Shown: piece by piece, positions 20,551-31,986 of the stretch
How the letters are laid out: each line of letters opens with the position of its first letter
Position numbering within the stretch: the stretch's first letter is position 1
DNA from: Symbiodinium microadriaticum
Lineage: Eukaryota > Sar > Dinophyceae > Suessiales > Symbiodiniaceae
Direction: 5' to 3'
Assembly: GCA_001939145.1 (NCBI GenBank)
Contig: LSRX01000705.1
Coordinates: 256,152-320,151 of the forward strand
Length of the DNA stretch: 64,000 nt
Notes under the pieces: model-generated
Databases searched by the model: none
The model's input: only the letters and a program-made list of their open reading frames with translations
What the model was told of the DNA's origin: nothing
Program-made: the position numbers and the translations under genes

Positions 20551-21516
20551 ATGTGGGCACAAGAACCTATAGCTGTGTTTGTCTCGATGTTCAAGGCCCT
20601 TTGCTTTGGCCTGGTGGCTGCGCCAGCTGCTGCCCTTGACTTCCCACAGGGCGCTCCTGTGGATTGGGAAGATGGCCCACTGCCTTCCACCCGGGCAGCA
20701 TGGGTTCTGGTTGATGCCAAGGCTGCGCAACTCCAACTGCCGTGGCAGCTGGTTGAAACTGGCGTAGCCAGCGTTGTGTTAGTTCTGTGTGTGATCCTGT
20801 TGTTACTTTGCTGGCGACACGGCCTATTCTTTAGCAACCGGGGACGCCTTGAAAGCCAAGCGAGCCAGGAGGTAGATTTGGAGGTGGGGCTAGCCGACTG
20901 GGACACAAGGTCGCTCCCTGGCCAAGACCAACCTACTGTGATAACTACAGGACCGCCTGAGGATCTTGCAGTAACGCCGCCCCGAGCTACTCAACGGAGT
21001 CATGCAAGTCTTGAAAGCCAACCGAGCCAGGAAGTAAACGAAGGAGACTTGGAGGCAGGGCCAAGCGACTGGGGCGCAAGGTGTATCCAAAGAGCTTGGC
21101 GTGGTCGGCCATTGGACCGGAGGGGGGCCAAGATGCTGCAGGACTTTGCAAGAAGAGCTGCACGACCATGTTATTACAACCTCAGCGATTTTGATGAAGA
21201 TGACCTCTTGGAGGGGAAGTTGGCGGAGGGTGCTACGTGGCGTGCAATACAAACTGCCCCCGCATTGTTTCAGCAAGCTCCAGCGAACGCTGCAGCATGC
21301 GCTTCAAGCTTTGAAGGCTTTGAGGCTTGCAGGCTGGCGCTCGCCCGCCTGGCAGGCGATGTTGGCACGGCTGCGACGTCGGCAGAGGAAATGCAAGAAG
21401 AGCCTTGGCTGCAGGGAGATCTTTTGGATTGCCGAAAGTTATCTGTTGGCACCATGCTTTTTCCCGAAAGTGTTGCGAAGAGTGTTCCGTTGGAGGTCGT
21501 TGCTGACTGTTGCTGA
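20551..21516 (+). CDS. Predicted single-pass membrane protein with IQ motif
   Basis: The frame is open from an ATG at 20455, but the ATG at 20551 gives a better N-terminus: a hydrophobic signal-like segment (MFKALCFGLVAAPAAA) within the first 30 residues and a plausible cleavage before LDFPQ. About 40 residues of outer domain follow, then a strong membrane helix (VASVVLVLCVILLLLCW) and a hydrophilic tail. The tail has an internal duplication (LESQASQEV and LESQPSQEV, each followed by an acidic DW segment) and IQRAWRGRPLDRR, a canonical IQ motif that binds calmodulin or EF-hand light chains. No catalytic domain is visible. Inferred role: a calcium-responsive membrane adaptor; this is a guess. 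Family unrecognised. Confidence 0.55.
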   Translation: MWAQEPIAVFVSMFKALCFGLVAAPAAALDFPQGAPVDWEDGPLPSTRAAWVLVDAKAAQLQLPWQLVETGVASVVLVLCVILLLLCWRHGLFFSNRGRLESQASQEVDLEVGLADWDTRSLPGQDQPTVITTGPPEDLAVTPPRATQRSHASLESQPSQEVNEGDLEAGPSDWGARCIQRAWRGRPLDRRGAKMLQDFARRAARPCYYNLSDFDEDDLLEGKLAEGATWRAIQTAPALFQQAPANAAACASSFEGFEACRLALARLAGDVGTAATSAEEMQEEPWLQGDLLDCRKLSVGTMLFPESVAKSVPLEVVADCC

Positions 21517-21529
21517 TCTTGCCGATGGA

Positions 21530-22200
21530 TGAGATGCTATGGAGGATGCATCGGAATCCCCCCTTCCCGAGGGTGTTACATCGAATCTATAGCGCAACAG
21601 GTGGGCTGGATGCCAAGGGCTTTATTTCGATTCGAGGGCCGTGCCGCCAACTCTAAGGAGCTTCATGGCGGATTCTGACTATTAAACCCTCCCTCCCCCC
21701 CTCCTTCCTCAACAAAACAGGTCGCCTGTATTGAGACTTGTGAGGCCTGCCGGGCCTGCAGGGCTTGTGAGGCCTCTGCGGCCTTTGATGCCTGTGACGC
21801 CCCTAAAGACTCTGAGATCTGTGAGGCCTGTAAAGCTTGTGAGGCCTGTCAGTCTTTAGTTTCCATGTAGTCTGAACTGGAGCTAATTATCGCGGTTCCC
21901 CGAAAAGTTCGCTCTATTACGTCGCTTTGTGTTATTCCGGTTTGGCAAAAGTTCGCTCTATTACGTCGCCTTTAGTCATCGGAACCCCCCTAACCAAGGG
22001 TGTTATAAATCGAACCTATAGGGCCGCGCCTCCAATTATAAGGAGATATGGCCGTTAGCGCAGACGGTGTGCTGGGGAAGCAATGAGCTGGGGATGCCGG
22101 GATGCCACGTGCGTTAATTCGATTCGAGGGCCGCGTTTCCAACTACACGGAGCTACTGGCCCTTAGTGGCGGATTCTGACTATTAAAACACCCCCTCCCC
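21530..22200. repeat. Two degenerate direct copies of a roughly 200-bp unit
   Basis: Blocks at about 21548-21720 and 21978-22202 share, in the same order: CATCGGAAYCCCCC, GGGTGTTA...ATCGAA, TTCGATTCGAGGGCCG, CAACT..A.GGAGCT and GGCGGATTCTGACTATTAAA, followed by a C-rich run. Copies are about 430 bp apart and about 75% alike by eye. A transposable-element family is possible; no coding sequence. Confidence 0.6.
21721..21870 (+). CDS. Cysteine-rich CxxC-repeat exon (candidate)
   Basis: Forty-nine codons then TAG, built on a 9-bp period that reads CEA/CRA/CKA. Ten cysteines, nine of them in the same every-third-residue register (CEACRACRACEA and CEACKACEACQ). An acceptor-like AACAAAACAG|GTCGCC precedes it. 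Either a small terminal exon of a Cys-rich protein or a minisatellite that happens to stay open. No start codon in frame nearby. Confidence 0.35.
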   Translation, partial: VACIETCEACRACRACEASAAFDACDAPKDSEICEACKACEACQSLVSM

Positions 22201-22249
22201 CCTCCCTTGCATGGCGTCTGCGTGCGGCGCTGGCCGCGGTGTCCCGTGA

Positions 22250-23010
22250 GTACGTTTTGTAGTAGTCCCGTCCCGTGCACATTTTGTCGGGAAAAATGCA
22301 TGGCATCTGCGCGTGGCGCTGTTCGCGGTGTTCCGTGCATGAGCACTTGTACAGGTAGCCCCGGCTACATGTTCAATCCACTCGTGCAACCGTCTCAGGC
22401 GTCCCGAAGCCGCGGCTGTGGGTACTCTGATAGTAGTCCCGGCCACATCGCCGCTCGACTCGCGCAGCCGTCTCAGGGTGTCGCGGCATCTCGTTAGTTG
22501 CAGTCATGCGTTTATAGTAGTCCCGCTCACATTTTGGATCGGCTTGTTGGAATCGCACTTTTCTAGTTTAGCAGTCCCGGCCACATTCCCATCCGGCAGA
22601 TGCAACTGTCACAGGGATCGTGCGCCTCTTACTTTGAAAATCGTACTGTTATAGTAGTCTGGGCCACATTCCCGTCCGGCAGATGCAGCTGTCACAGGGA
22701 TCGTGCGTCGTTTACTTCGGACGTCGTACTTTTATAGTAGTCCGGGCCGCATTCCCGTCCGGCAGATGCAGTTGCCTGTACAGGGATCGTGCGCCTTTTA
22801 GTTTAGAAGTCGTACTTTTTATAATTGTCCCGACCACACTCACGTCCGTCAGATGCAACTGTCACAGGGATCGTGTGCCTCTTACTCAAGAAATCATACT
22901 TTTATAGTAGTCCCGTGCCGCACTCCCTTCGCGCAGATCGTGTGCCTTCATCTTATGATATCGTATACTATATAGTAGTCTCGGCCACATTCCTGTCCGA
23001 CAGATGCAAC
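22250..23010 (+). repeat. Tandem array, unit about 84 bp
   Basis: Seven or eight diverged copies of a unit starting TATAGTAGTCCCGGCCACAT, then TCCCGTCCGGCAGATGCA and CTGTCACAGGGATCGTGCG. Units start near 22513, 22570, 22650, 22733, 22820, 22903 and 22970; two weaker ones lie at about 22258 and 22430. Open frames across it follow the period. Confidence 0.85.
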
Positions 23011-23016
23011 AGTCTT

Positions 23017-23135
23017 AGGGAGCTACAGCCGGAGCCACAGGCCGAACCACAGCCAGAGCCACAGCCACAACAGCCGCCACAGCCACAGCCAAAGCCACAC
23101 CCAGCAGTCAGCAGCCAGAGCCAGAGCCACAGCGG
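23017..23135 (+). repeat. Proline/glutamine-coding hexamer minisatellite
   Basis: Imperfect CAGCCR/GAGCCA hexamers that would read QPEPQ in one plus-strand frame. It abuts the 84-bp array. Probably a slippage-generated tract rather than a gene; it ends at the GATGAT run near 23221. Confidence 0.7.
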
Positions 23136-23420
23136 GCAGGACTTGTTGAGAGAGTCGGGGACATATGCCAGAGAATTAATGTACATTATATAGGTACATG
23201 GATCGGTGACTCTGTGATCTGATGATGATGATGATGATCAGTCTTGCTTACAGTCTTTGCGTTGCCTGTTCTGTTCCAGAACGTTTTCGGGACGTCGCTC
23301 TCTAGTTTCTTCTTATTCATCCACACACAATTACCAACATAGGCTTGTGTGGGCTTGTACGGGCCATTGTAGCAAGCCCTGCACCCAGTGACCAGGGCAT
23401 CTGGGTCCCTGTGGGGCTAA

Positions 23421-23771
23421 GATCACAGATTTAAGGTCCGCGGCCATGTGCTTGCCGCAATGAAAGTGGTGGGCGGAGCCATCTATGAGGTGCATCGACT
23501 TTCAAACGGCACCACTTGTGTGGAGCTCAGCGGTCTTGGCTGTTACCAATGCATCGGTGCTGGGCGACGTTTGGTGGAACACTTGGAGCAACGAGCCCGG
23601 GAAGGCGGACACGCTGCTGTGGTACTTCTGGCAGTGCCAAGTGCGATTCGGTTTTATCTCCGCTGCGACTATCGCTTTCTGTCAGACGCCAGCACTTGCG
23701 TGGAACAAGCGCTGTTTTGCCTAAGTTCCCGAGCCCTTTACCGTCATGCAGCAATGCTGAAATACGTGTAG
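23421..23771 (+). CDS. GNAT-like N-acetyltransferase (C-terminal exon or small protein)
   Basis: The frame opens after a TAA at 23418 and ends with TAG at 23769-23771. VVGGAIYEVHRL resembles the beta-2/beta-3 strands of GNAT enzymes. QCIGAGRRLVEHLEQRA fits the acetyl-CoA pyrophosphate loop (motif A, Q/RxxGxG/A) and its helix, and VPSAIRFYLRCDYRFL fits the following A..FY...GF motif. These enzymes move an acetyl group from acetyl-CoA to an amine. The substrate cannot be told. No convincing Met precedes motif A at the right distance, so an upstream exon is likely; the codon at 23448 is GTG. Identification rests on spacing and motif shape. Confidence 0.5.
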   Translation, partial: DHRFKVRGHVLAAMKVVGGAIYEVHRLSNGTTCVELSGLGCYQCIGAGRRLVEHLEQRAREGGHAAVVLLAVPSAIRFYLRCDYRFLSDASTCVEQALFCLSSRALYRHAAMLKYV

Positions 23772-26700
23772 CAAAGACGGGCTCTGAGCCGTGGTTGCAG
23801 CGATGCTGGGGAATCAAAGTGGCTGGTTCATCCGTGGCACAGGGTTGTGTTAGGACAGGCTGCCCGTGTTGCTGCGAATGTTATTCTCCGCTCTTGCTGA
23901 TCTGTGCTAGCTGCTGCTAGCTGTTAGTGGTTGCAGGTGAGGAGAACCCTCAAAACTCGAACCGAATCGGTGCCCGGCTTAGGAGCCAGACGTGTTTAAC
24001 ACATGGGGTCAGAGTCATGGTTGCTAAGACACAGCTGTTTGAACAAAACGTGCCCCGCTGATGCTCATGATGCTGGGCCCCCTGTCCCACCGATGCTCCT
24101 GATCATGGCAGGTGTCCGGAGTATTTTCAAGGTCGATGGTGCCTCTGTGTTGCTGGCATTGCTGGAGATTGCTTTGCCTTGGACGTTTACTCTGCTCGCT
24201 GATTGTTCTCAGCTTTTCCTTATCCACCAAGCCACGCAGGACCCACCAAGACAGGACCCAAGCCAACTGTCTGTTTCTGTGAGACAGGTCGATGTGTACT
24301 GCACCGTACTAGGGCGATGGAAGCACTTCCTGCACATGCTGCGGTTTGCAGGCCCGGTGTCAAGGTGGCAGTCGTTTGTACTTGGTTTGCGATGTCGAGC
24401 GTTTTCTGGTATCTGCAGTCCCAACCACCGGAAAGCACCCCCCAACAAAAGCTCAACAAAACAAATGGAGACAAACAAAATTTGCGTCTGCAAAAAAGCA
24501 GGCGGAGCGCCAGGCGGAGTTTCATCTTGCTGTAGGGGTGGAGGGGAAGAGGGAGGGCCATGGGCAAAAGGGATGAAGTATTGTATGCACTCGCGGGATT
24601 CACGCTTCGAAAGACACTCGTGCTGTACATGGCGAACTATGTTGAGACCTTGCCCCACTTCGCCCATACTTCCATGCAGCCGTTTCACAGGCACACGAGG
24701 CGCCCGACTGAACATCTTCACAAAGCACACAGCCGCCAACCAGCATTATGCAACACGTTTAAGCACTCTCGCCACCGTGGATGGCAGAGCCATCTTGCAT
24801 TTTCCGGCGCGGTCCACAGCACAACAGGATGCTCGTGTTCACCGGTGCATATGGACCTGCTAAGGTCTCGCTGACGATGGCTGTTGAATAGCCTCAATCC
24901 GGTTTACACGAAAGACGGTGACTCAGATGGAAACTTCTTTTCAGGTGCTATGCTTCCGTGGAGGTTTCAGGGATACTCGCAAGCATCAGGCCGCGGTGCC
25001 TTGTTGAGGCTTTGGCCCTTGGCGCTGTTGCCTGTGTCATTCGTTTCATCAGGCCCGCCCAGCGCCGTGGCCTCGCGATCCAAGGCGCGTCGTCTCCCCT
25101 AAGCTTGAAACTCGTGGAAACCCTGATAGCTTCGAAGTTCGGCTCTGTTTCGTTTGCCGCCGTCAGGCTTCCTCGCCTGAGGCTGGGGAGATGCCCCTAA
25201 ATCCGAAACCCTGAACTCTAAGCACTGAATCCTAATTTCAGCTGTAAACCTGTAGTTTTAAATGATAGATCGTGACTGAGCTCCGAAGCCACAAAGAGCT
25301 GGAAGAGGCCCGAGCTCAGGTCATTCTGCCCAGACCCGGCCCGGCCCAGCATAGCGTTGAGAGTTTGCAGTTTAAGGTTTAGGTGTTCGGGTTTAGGGTT
25401 TCGAGCTTATCCAGGGCTTTCATAGTTAGGTGTTTCGGTCACGGTAGCTGGGAGTCCCGAGAAAGTCGGACTTTAAGATGTTGCAATACCTAGTCTGTGT
25501 TCTAAACTTGTACGAAAATTGTACACTACAGCATACAACAGAACTACCCTAAGGCTGTATTCTAATGATTGAAGCCCTGCGGTTTAAGCTAGTTGCAGGC
25601 TGCCTGGCGAAGTGCCCGTGCCGGCGCGTGGGCTGCAGGCCCTGATCTGCTCCTCCTTGCGGGGTGGTGCAGCATTTCCTTCAAGGTATCTGTTTTTGTT
25701 GCTTTCTGATCAGTCGTACAGTTACAGCTTGTCTGAGCTTCTGTCGCTTTTTGGACCTTCCCCCTCCAGCTCGTTGTATCCCAAATCCTAATTCCCAAAG
25801 CCTCAACCCTGATCCCCAAACGGTGCCCACCTCTGCCTGACTCCGTGGACAAGCTCCCGGACTTGCTGTCACCGTCGAGGACCCGGCCCCCAGACAATAT
25901 CTCGTACCTGGAACCTTCAAACGGGTTTAAGGAGTTTAGGGTCTAGGGCCGAGGGTTCAGGTTTCAGGGTTCAGGGTGGGATCTAGGGTAAGAAGTCGAG
26001 GTTCAGGATAGCTCTCAAAATCCTTGAACCAGGAACCTCAGCAGTTTGATGGTTGCAAGTATCATGGATGCAACTTGCTCTCGTGTCAGAGCAAAGTGAT
26101 GGGCCTTTGGAGGTGCCAGTCTTCCGACATCTCTGATTCATGAAGAGCGCTTGCCCTGCCTACTTCAAGAAACCTCCATGAGTGTCCGATTAACCGAATC
26201 TGGGCTGAAACCCTGCAAGATGGCCCCCAAGAAGACATAGGTCTGGACATATGTAGTGCAACAGCTATCAACGAAAAACCCTGCATTCCCACTGCCGCGA
26301 ATAAGCTGATATTGCCTGTTGCAGTAAGTACGGCGGTCGCCCCTGTCATGGATTCCCCCAGTTCTCCCGCAAGACTTCCCCCCCCCCCAATGAAGCTTCT
26401 TCAAGGCTAATTAAGGCCAGTTAGAATTATTTTGGGGGTAGTAGGGGAACCCATGATGCTGTGACTTTTACATCGGATGATCGGAAGCAGGCATAATCAT
26501 ATTCCCCCTGTCGAAGCCCTTAAAACTTATTGGCTGAACAATTGGCACGACTCCTGGAAACACTGGAAAGGATGACACCAGACCTAGTGACAGAGCATTG
26601 ACACAGCATAGTCAAGTGGCATATGTCAAGTGCGGTTATGGTCCAACTGTGGCAGGCCATCTAAAGCATTTTTTGGTGCCCTTTTGTGGACCACCGATTT

Positions 26701-28499
26701 CTGAATCTTGGGGATGGAATCGCCAGTTGAGCTTGCCGACTGTACACTTCGTGAGTCAGTTACTCACAGATTCAATCTCGGTTGGGGGGGTTTCAATGTA
26801 GGCCGGGGCTGGGAGTTGGGGGGTGGGGAATTGCAGTTGCAGTGCGCTGCACCCTTGAATTCTGATCAGTGTCGTGAGCATAAGGCTAGCACCTGCAGGT
26901 TGCATGACATTGCCGCAGCATACGCGACTGATCACATTCCTTCGGAAAGGTTTCGTCTCTGAGAGGGCAATGATTTGTGATGTGTGTGTGTGTGTGGCTA
27001 GCATACTCTTTTCGTGTTCTCCTTTCTCTTCAGGAACTGCAAAGCAACTCTTCACTTCAATGGCCCCTAAAAGTGGCATGGATACGCGGAGGCATACACT
27101 TTGCACTTGGTGCTAGGCGCTCAAGAGTCGGTGGCGCCCATTTTCGAGGCGGGGCCACTGCCTTACCTGCACACCGGGATGCCGTGAAGCATTGCAACGC
27201 GACTGCATGTATTCTGGCTTTTTGTGTAGCACCCACCCTCACTTCGCTCCCTACTTTGCCAGCAAGAATCCAAAGAATTCGCAATGGGTCGGGCAGGCGT
27301 ACATGCGACCATGTGAGATGGGCGCGCATTTCAGGGAGTGCTGGGTACAAAGTTCGGAACAGCCTCCGGACAAGTGAAACTTGTTGTTTCTCCAGAATTG
27401 CGAGACATTAATTGGAATTCCTGGTCCTTTCGGCATTTGCTAGGAAGTCAGTGACGTGTTGTCCGCCTTCAGGGACTCCATGCGGATTGCTTGGAGGCTC
27501 TTCTGAGAAGAGTGTTTCGGTTCCTTGCTTGCCAGTCCATCGCAGCACTGAGGCGACACGCATGCGTTGGGGCACCACTAAACCCAGACCCTGAAGTGGA
27601 ACGCCGCAATCCTGAGATGTACGCTCTAGACAGGGTTTAGGGTTTAGGGTTTAGGGTTCAGCAGCGGAGATTAGCATCAAGGGCCTCATCCGTGCCTCCA
27701 TCGATGCCTTGGTCTCCGCCCAGGGCTCTTGCGCCTTCCACGCCGAGAAGGGCATTCCCAGACTTCCCAAGAGCAAGGCCGGGCATGGCCGGGCCCCCCA
27801 CGTGTCTGTTGGGAGCCGCTGCTCAGGTGATCTGCGGGGCCTACTTCTGCTTGGCGATCATGCTCCAAGGCGCTGAGAGCTTCCTGCGGTTCTGCTCCTT
27901 TTTGCTTTCTTGCTTCTCCTTTTCAGCCGATCTGTCGCGGTCCTGCGCTTGAAGTTGCTATTATCCTCAAACTGGATTGTGCATGCACTCCCTGGATGGA
28001 GATGAGTGAGTCTGTCCAAGCACAGAAACGAAGAGGAGAGAAGGATGCGTGGAAAGAGCAACATGAACCAACGACAACAAAAACAGCAGCAAACCCTTGC
28101 CATCACAAGGGACAATGCCTGGGGACGTGCCACAGTCCCAAACACGAAAGGACAGACCAGAAAAACACCGGAAGCTCGTTCGCTTGCCAAGCTTGTAGAT
28201 CGAGTGGTTGTCCCAACCCTGTAAAAAGCATGATGTTCTTGGTCAATTTGTCATGTTGTTTAGTCTAAATCGAGTCGAGCACAGTGATGTTCAAATACCC
28301 AAGTGGAAAACATGTTAAGCAAGTCCACATTACTCGAAGGTTCTTACGAGGTGTTTGCACACGGATCGCTTCACAGTCAGGAGACGTCACAAGGTCTCGG
28401 TCTTTTTTGTAAACCGAGATTGCCAATCAAGGGCTACTTAGTGCCGTGCTGATCGATACAAGGAGGAACAGGAAGCGATGCTGCAAGAGAGACCAGCTT
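23772..28499. other. Intergenic sequence with scattered TTTAGGG motifs
   Basis: No confident gene. The longest plus-strand frame (24003-24863) has no domain and unlikely composition. TTTAGGG-like motifs lie near 25375-25405, 25925-25985 and 27630-27660 (three perfect units). A poly-C tract lies at 26381-26390 and a (TG)n run at 26981-26994. Otherwise nothing seen. Confidence 0.5.
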
Positions 28500-29739
28500 G
28501 TCAGACGTGCTCAGTAAGTGCATCGCCACTCTGTCAGTCGTCGCGGAGCTCGACATCAAAGGCGTGCTCACGGGCACGCTCGAGATCTCGGCTGATGTGG
28601 ACTTTGAGATTGAAGGTACTGTGACGGTCAATCCTTTGGGCGAGGCAAAGGCAAATTTCCGGAACCCCTAGATCAAGCACCAGGCACGGCTGCTGATGAA
28701 AATGACCATGACCTCATCAAAGCATTAGCTGCAGAGCGTGAGGAGAGACGTCAGAAGCACGGAAAAGCAAGGGCGGAATCTTCGCTTCTAGAAAAATCCA
28801 ATCACTAGTAGCAGAGAATAAACAGCTGGACGGCTATGCGATCCTACGTGAGTTCTCGAAGAGAAATTTCTGGCTATGGCTCGAGGACGGCTTTGCCATT
28901 GGCGCAAGTGCGTCCTCGTCCGTACGTGTCGGGATGGGCCCGGTCCTCACAGCTGCTCGTCAAAAACACATACAGCTTGGTGAAGTGTGACTTATCGTGC
29001 ATAAGTGTATACTGACCGCAGTTTACAGGGTCTCCCTTAAACCAGAAAGTGCAGCTCAGGTGTGGCCGGTTCCGGGGATTCCCATCAACTTCCATGCCAT
29101 GATTAATGCCGAAGCCAAAGCTATGGGCACTTTGAGCTTCAGCTCGGGCATGTTCTTGCTCCAAGAGGAGTCTCACCATTCGACTGGCACGGACATGAAC
29201 GCAAGCTCAACGAGGTCCAATGAGATCGGAATGTGCGGTGCAGCTGTCCCTAGCCCACGAGTTAGCAGCGCACCACAGCTCGCTTGAATTCAGGAATCAG
29301 GAGCCTTCATAGGGTTGTAGGGTTTCCTTGGCTGCCCGAGGCCTTGAGCACATACGCTGACGTAGACATCACAAGCTTCGCGCTGCCGTCCTCCTTCAGG
29401 GCGGCGATATCTACTTCATTCTTGATGGATCAAATTACGGCCGCTGTCATTGCTGGTGCCACAGCAATGACAAGATTGGTCACCGGTGCAATGGCTTGCA
29501 TCCCAGGCGGGGCTGCAGTCGAGAACACGATCATGTCGGCTGCCAACACTGCGGCCTCCGCCATCGCGGGCCTCATCCCAGATCTGGATCTCGACTTCTC
29601 AGTGGAGTCCATCCAGCTCATGGCCCCTCAGAAGCTTTGGTGCAAGGAAGTCTTCAAGACCCCAGGTTTCGACGCCGCTCCCTCAATCTTCCAAGAGTCA
29701 TGCAGAGTTGCCTTCGGCCTCAAGAAGCCCTGGCCCTGA
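28500..29739 (+). pseudogene. Broken or split gene of unknown family
   Basis: Four protein-like plus-strand blocks in different frames. About 28510-28670 reads VLTGTLEISADVDFEIEGT; about 28890-28960 reads ASASSSVRVGMGPVLTA; about 29055-29160 reads VPGIPINFHAMINAEAKAMG; 29350-29739 reads a helical, Ala-rich segment ending in a clean stop (LIPDLDLDFSVESIQLMAP inside). The same amphipathic style runs through all four, so they probably belong to one protein. Whether they are exons or frameshifted remains open; no consensus junctions were fixed. I do not recognise the family. Confidence 0.4.
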
Positions 29740-30946
29740 ATCAAGCCAGGCTGCTCCCTGCGCAGCAGAGATCGGTTGCAAGTTTGCCGGCAGACCACCG
29801 CCACGTGGCCAGTTCCAAGGAGCACAGCTGGTAATGACTTTTTCCCGGTCTGTTCGCAAAACAGAAAAAGTTCTAAAGCGGTGCCAGCGCCAATGACCCA
29901 GGTGGAGTTGAGATGGCACCTCCAGAGCAGGCCCGGAGCCAGGTTCACGCATGCTGCTTGCATGCAGATGCGCGCCTGTGCACGCCGCCTCCGGGTCCGG
30001 ACTGCTGGGGTGAGAAACGAAAGCACTCTAACTGGCCGGATCCCAACCCCCAACAGTGAGCATCATGTGCATCCAGTTGGGATTGCGGGTGGTCCTTAAA
30101 CGCGGCATCGGGAAGCTTTGCCGAAGTACAGCTTTGTGGAAAGGGATTTAAGATCAGATTTTCTGCAGCAGGTCATATTGTCCAATTAAGTCGTTGCTTG
30201 AATTTAAGTTGTTGTCGTGGTTTTGTTATCTTGCCCAGAATTTTTGTTGTCATGCCCATTGTGTTGTCGTCTCTAGATTATCTTGCTAAATCGTTTTTGT
30301 TGTCGGTCTGTATGGACAGTAATTACATACACAGAATGCACATGGACAGCATGGATATATGTTTATAACTTGTTTATACGACTTATATTTATACATATAT
30401 AGATATATATTGGGTTTATATGCATGTACACACAAGTGATAAGGACGTGTGTGATCATTCAACCTCCGCTTGCGGAGAGAGGCCATCGGGGATCCTAGCA
30501 AGCCAAAGGGGGCAGGGCTGCTGTCCGAAAGCGGCGGAGGAGAACTGGAAGGTCGTCGAAGCACCGCCTGCGTGATGAAGGTGACTCAAACCTTTGCGCA
30601 CGATGAAGGTGGCTGCTGGGTTTTTTGCACCAGCAACCGACCAATCAATTGAGAGAAGCTTGAGTAAGAGCATGTGACGAAAGAAGTTCAAGTAAGGGGA
30701 AGCTCTGATGGAGGCTTGTAGCGGTACTGACATGCAAATCCCTCGTCATACGTGGGTATAGGGGGCGAAAGACTACGTAGTCCAACCAGCTCCCTCCGCA
30801 GTTTCATTCAGGATAGGTAGAATTGAACAGTTGAAGCAGGCAAAGCAAACATCCAAAGCACCATCACTGATGCTCCATTCAACCACCAACAGGGCCGGAA
30901 TCCCATTTTGATGTTTTCGGTAGTCGAAAACACGATTCCAAAACCN
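29740..30946. other. Intergenic sequence; composition change
   Basis: No gene recognised. AT-rich simple sequence lies at 30290-30440. Around 30.1-30.4 kb the texture changes from GC-rich unique DNA to the TTTAGGG/fold-back mosaic that fills the rest of the window. Confidence 0.5.
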
Positions 30947-31305
30947 GGGTTGAGGTATAGGTTGTTATGGTTTTGGATCTTCAGGTGCGTCATCTACCTA
31001 TGGGTCTTTCGGTGGGTTTAGGGTTGAGGTATAGGTTGTTATGGTTTTGGATCTTCAGGTGAGTTATTCCTAGGGTTCTAGCTATGGGTCTTTCGGTGGG
31101 TTTAGGGTTGAGGTATAGGTTGTTATGGTTTTGGATCTTCAGGTGAGTTATTCCTAGGGTTCTACCTATGGGTCTTGGATGGGTTTAGGGTTGAGGTATA
31201 GGTTGTTATGGTTTTGGATCTTCAGGTGAGTTATTCCTAGGGTTCTACCTATGGGTCTTGGATAGGGTTAGGGTTGAGGTATAGGTTGTTATGATTTGGG
31301 GTGCT
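30947..31305 (+). repeat. Tandem array, unit about 83 bp, next to an N
   Basis: Units begin GGGTTGAGGTATAGGTTGTT at 30947, 31021, 31105, 31188 and 31271 (spacing 74, 84, 83, 83). Each contains TTTTGGATCTTCAGGTGAGT and ends at a TTTAGGG. The N at 30946 shows the assembler had trouble here, so copy number may be wrong. Confidence 0.9.
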
Positions 31306-31474
31306 AGGGGGTGGTGCATGGTTAGAAAATGGAAATGGTCATCACTAACTGTTTTTGGGGGTCTCAGGGTTTATGGGAACCATCATAGAGCCTTCGGAAG
31401 CCTTTCAGAATGCCCTGTAAGGCAATCTGCAGGGACCTTGGCCTACACACCTACAGCACCTAGGTTTTTTAGTA

Positions 31475-31545
31475 GGCCCTTTTTCCTTTTTTTTTGGTTC
31501 CCTTATTAGAACCAAATAGCAGGAAAAAGGGCACCCTTATTTCTA
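31475..31545. repeat. Short fold-back around CCCTTTTTCC
   Basis: GGCCCTTTTTCCTTTTTT near 31475 faces AGGAAAAAGGGC near 31530 with a short loop. Possibly a degraded hairpin element. Confidence 0.4.
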
Positions 31546-31568
31546 AGGGGCTACTGGGAAACCTAGGT

Positions 31569-31632
31569 ACGCAGCTCTTCCTTGATCGCCCCTTCGATGG
31601 CACGGACGAGAGCAAAAGAATCGGTGACTTGG
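31569..31632 (-). CDS. Candidate exon, minus-strand gene (third)
   Basis: Minus-strand reading VTDSFALVRAIEGAIKEELR ends at a GT donor (CTGC|GTACC). Its 5' end GGCCAAGTCACC repeats the 3' end of the next minus-strand exon upstream (GCCCAGGTCACC at 31987). Joining at that repeat gives a continuous helix-like protein, FDAQ then VTDS. The exact cut is uncertain: a strict AG acceptor is one base out of phase. Family unrecognised. Confidence 0.45.
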
Positions 31633-31663
31633 CCTTCCACAGCCAAACTTTTTTCTTTGTTCT

Positions 31664-31760
31664 CCAATACCCAACCTTTAATAACTTTATGGGTTCTTAT
31701 AACTTAGTGGTCCACTGAAAGTTCAACCTTTTATTTCCCGGTCTTTTTGGGAAGTAAGGT
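31664..31760. repeat. Dispersed repeat, family K copy 1
   Basis: Shares ATACCCAACCTTTA, GGGTTCTTATRAYTTAGT, TGAAAGTT and AACCTTTTATTTCCC in order with 56046-56155. Not clearly a hairpin. It lies in the putative intron between the two minus-strand exons. Confidence 0.6.
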
Positions 31761-31986
31761 GTTGTCAGGTTTTATGATGGTTAGGGTTTTACCAGATGGT
31801 CTGAAGAGCCTTGTATTTCGGCTGTAGGCTTTACACGCTCGCAGTTGTTGTAACTTTTTCTAGCTGCTCTCCCATACAAAAAGGTTAGCTTTTTGTATTC
31901 TTATGGTTTAGTGTAGTAGTTCCGAAAGACTACAGTTTAATGCAGTTTTAAGCTTTGGTTGCCTAACTTTGGGAAAGAAAGGTGAC

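Noticed and set aside
21101-21532. 143-codon alternative frame over the end of the IQ-motif gene
   Set aside because: Shadow of the main frame; the composition is Arg/Trp/Leu-skewed and it lacks the signal peptide, helix and IQ layout.
24003-24863. 286-codon plus-strand frame
   Set aside because: No recognisable motif; low-complexity parts and overlapping frames of similar length on the other strand argue against a gene.
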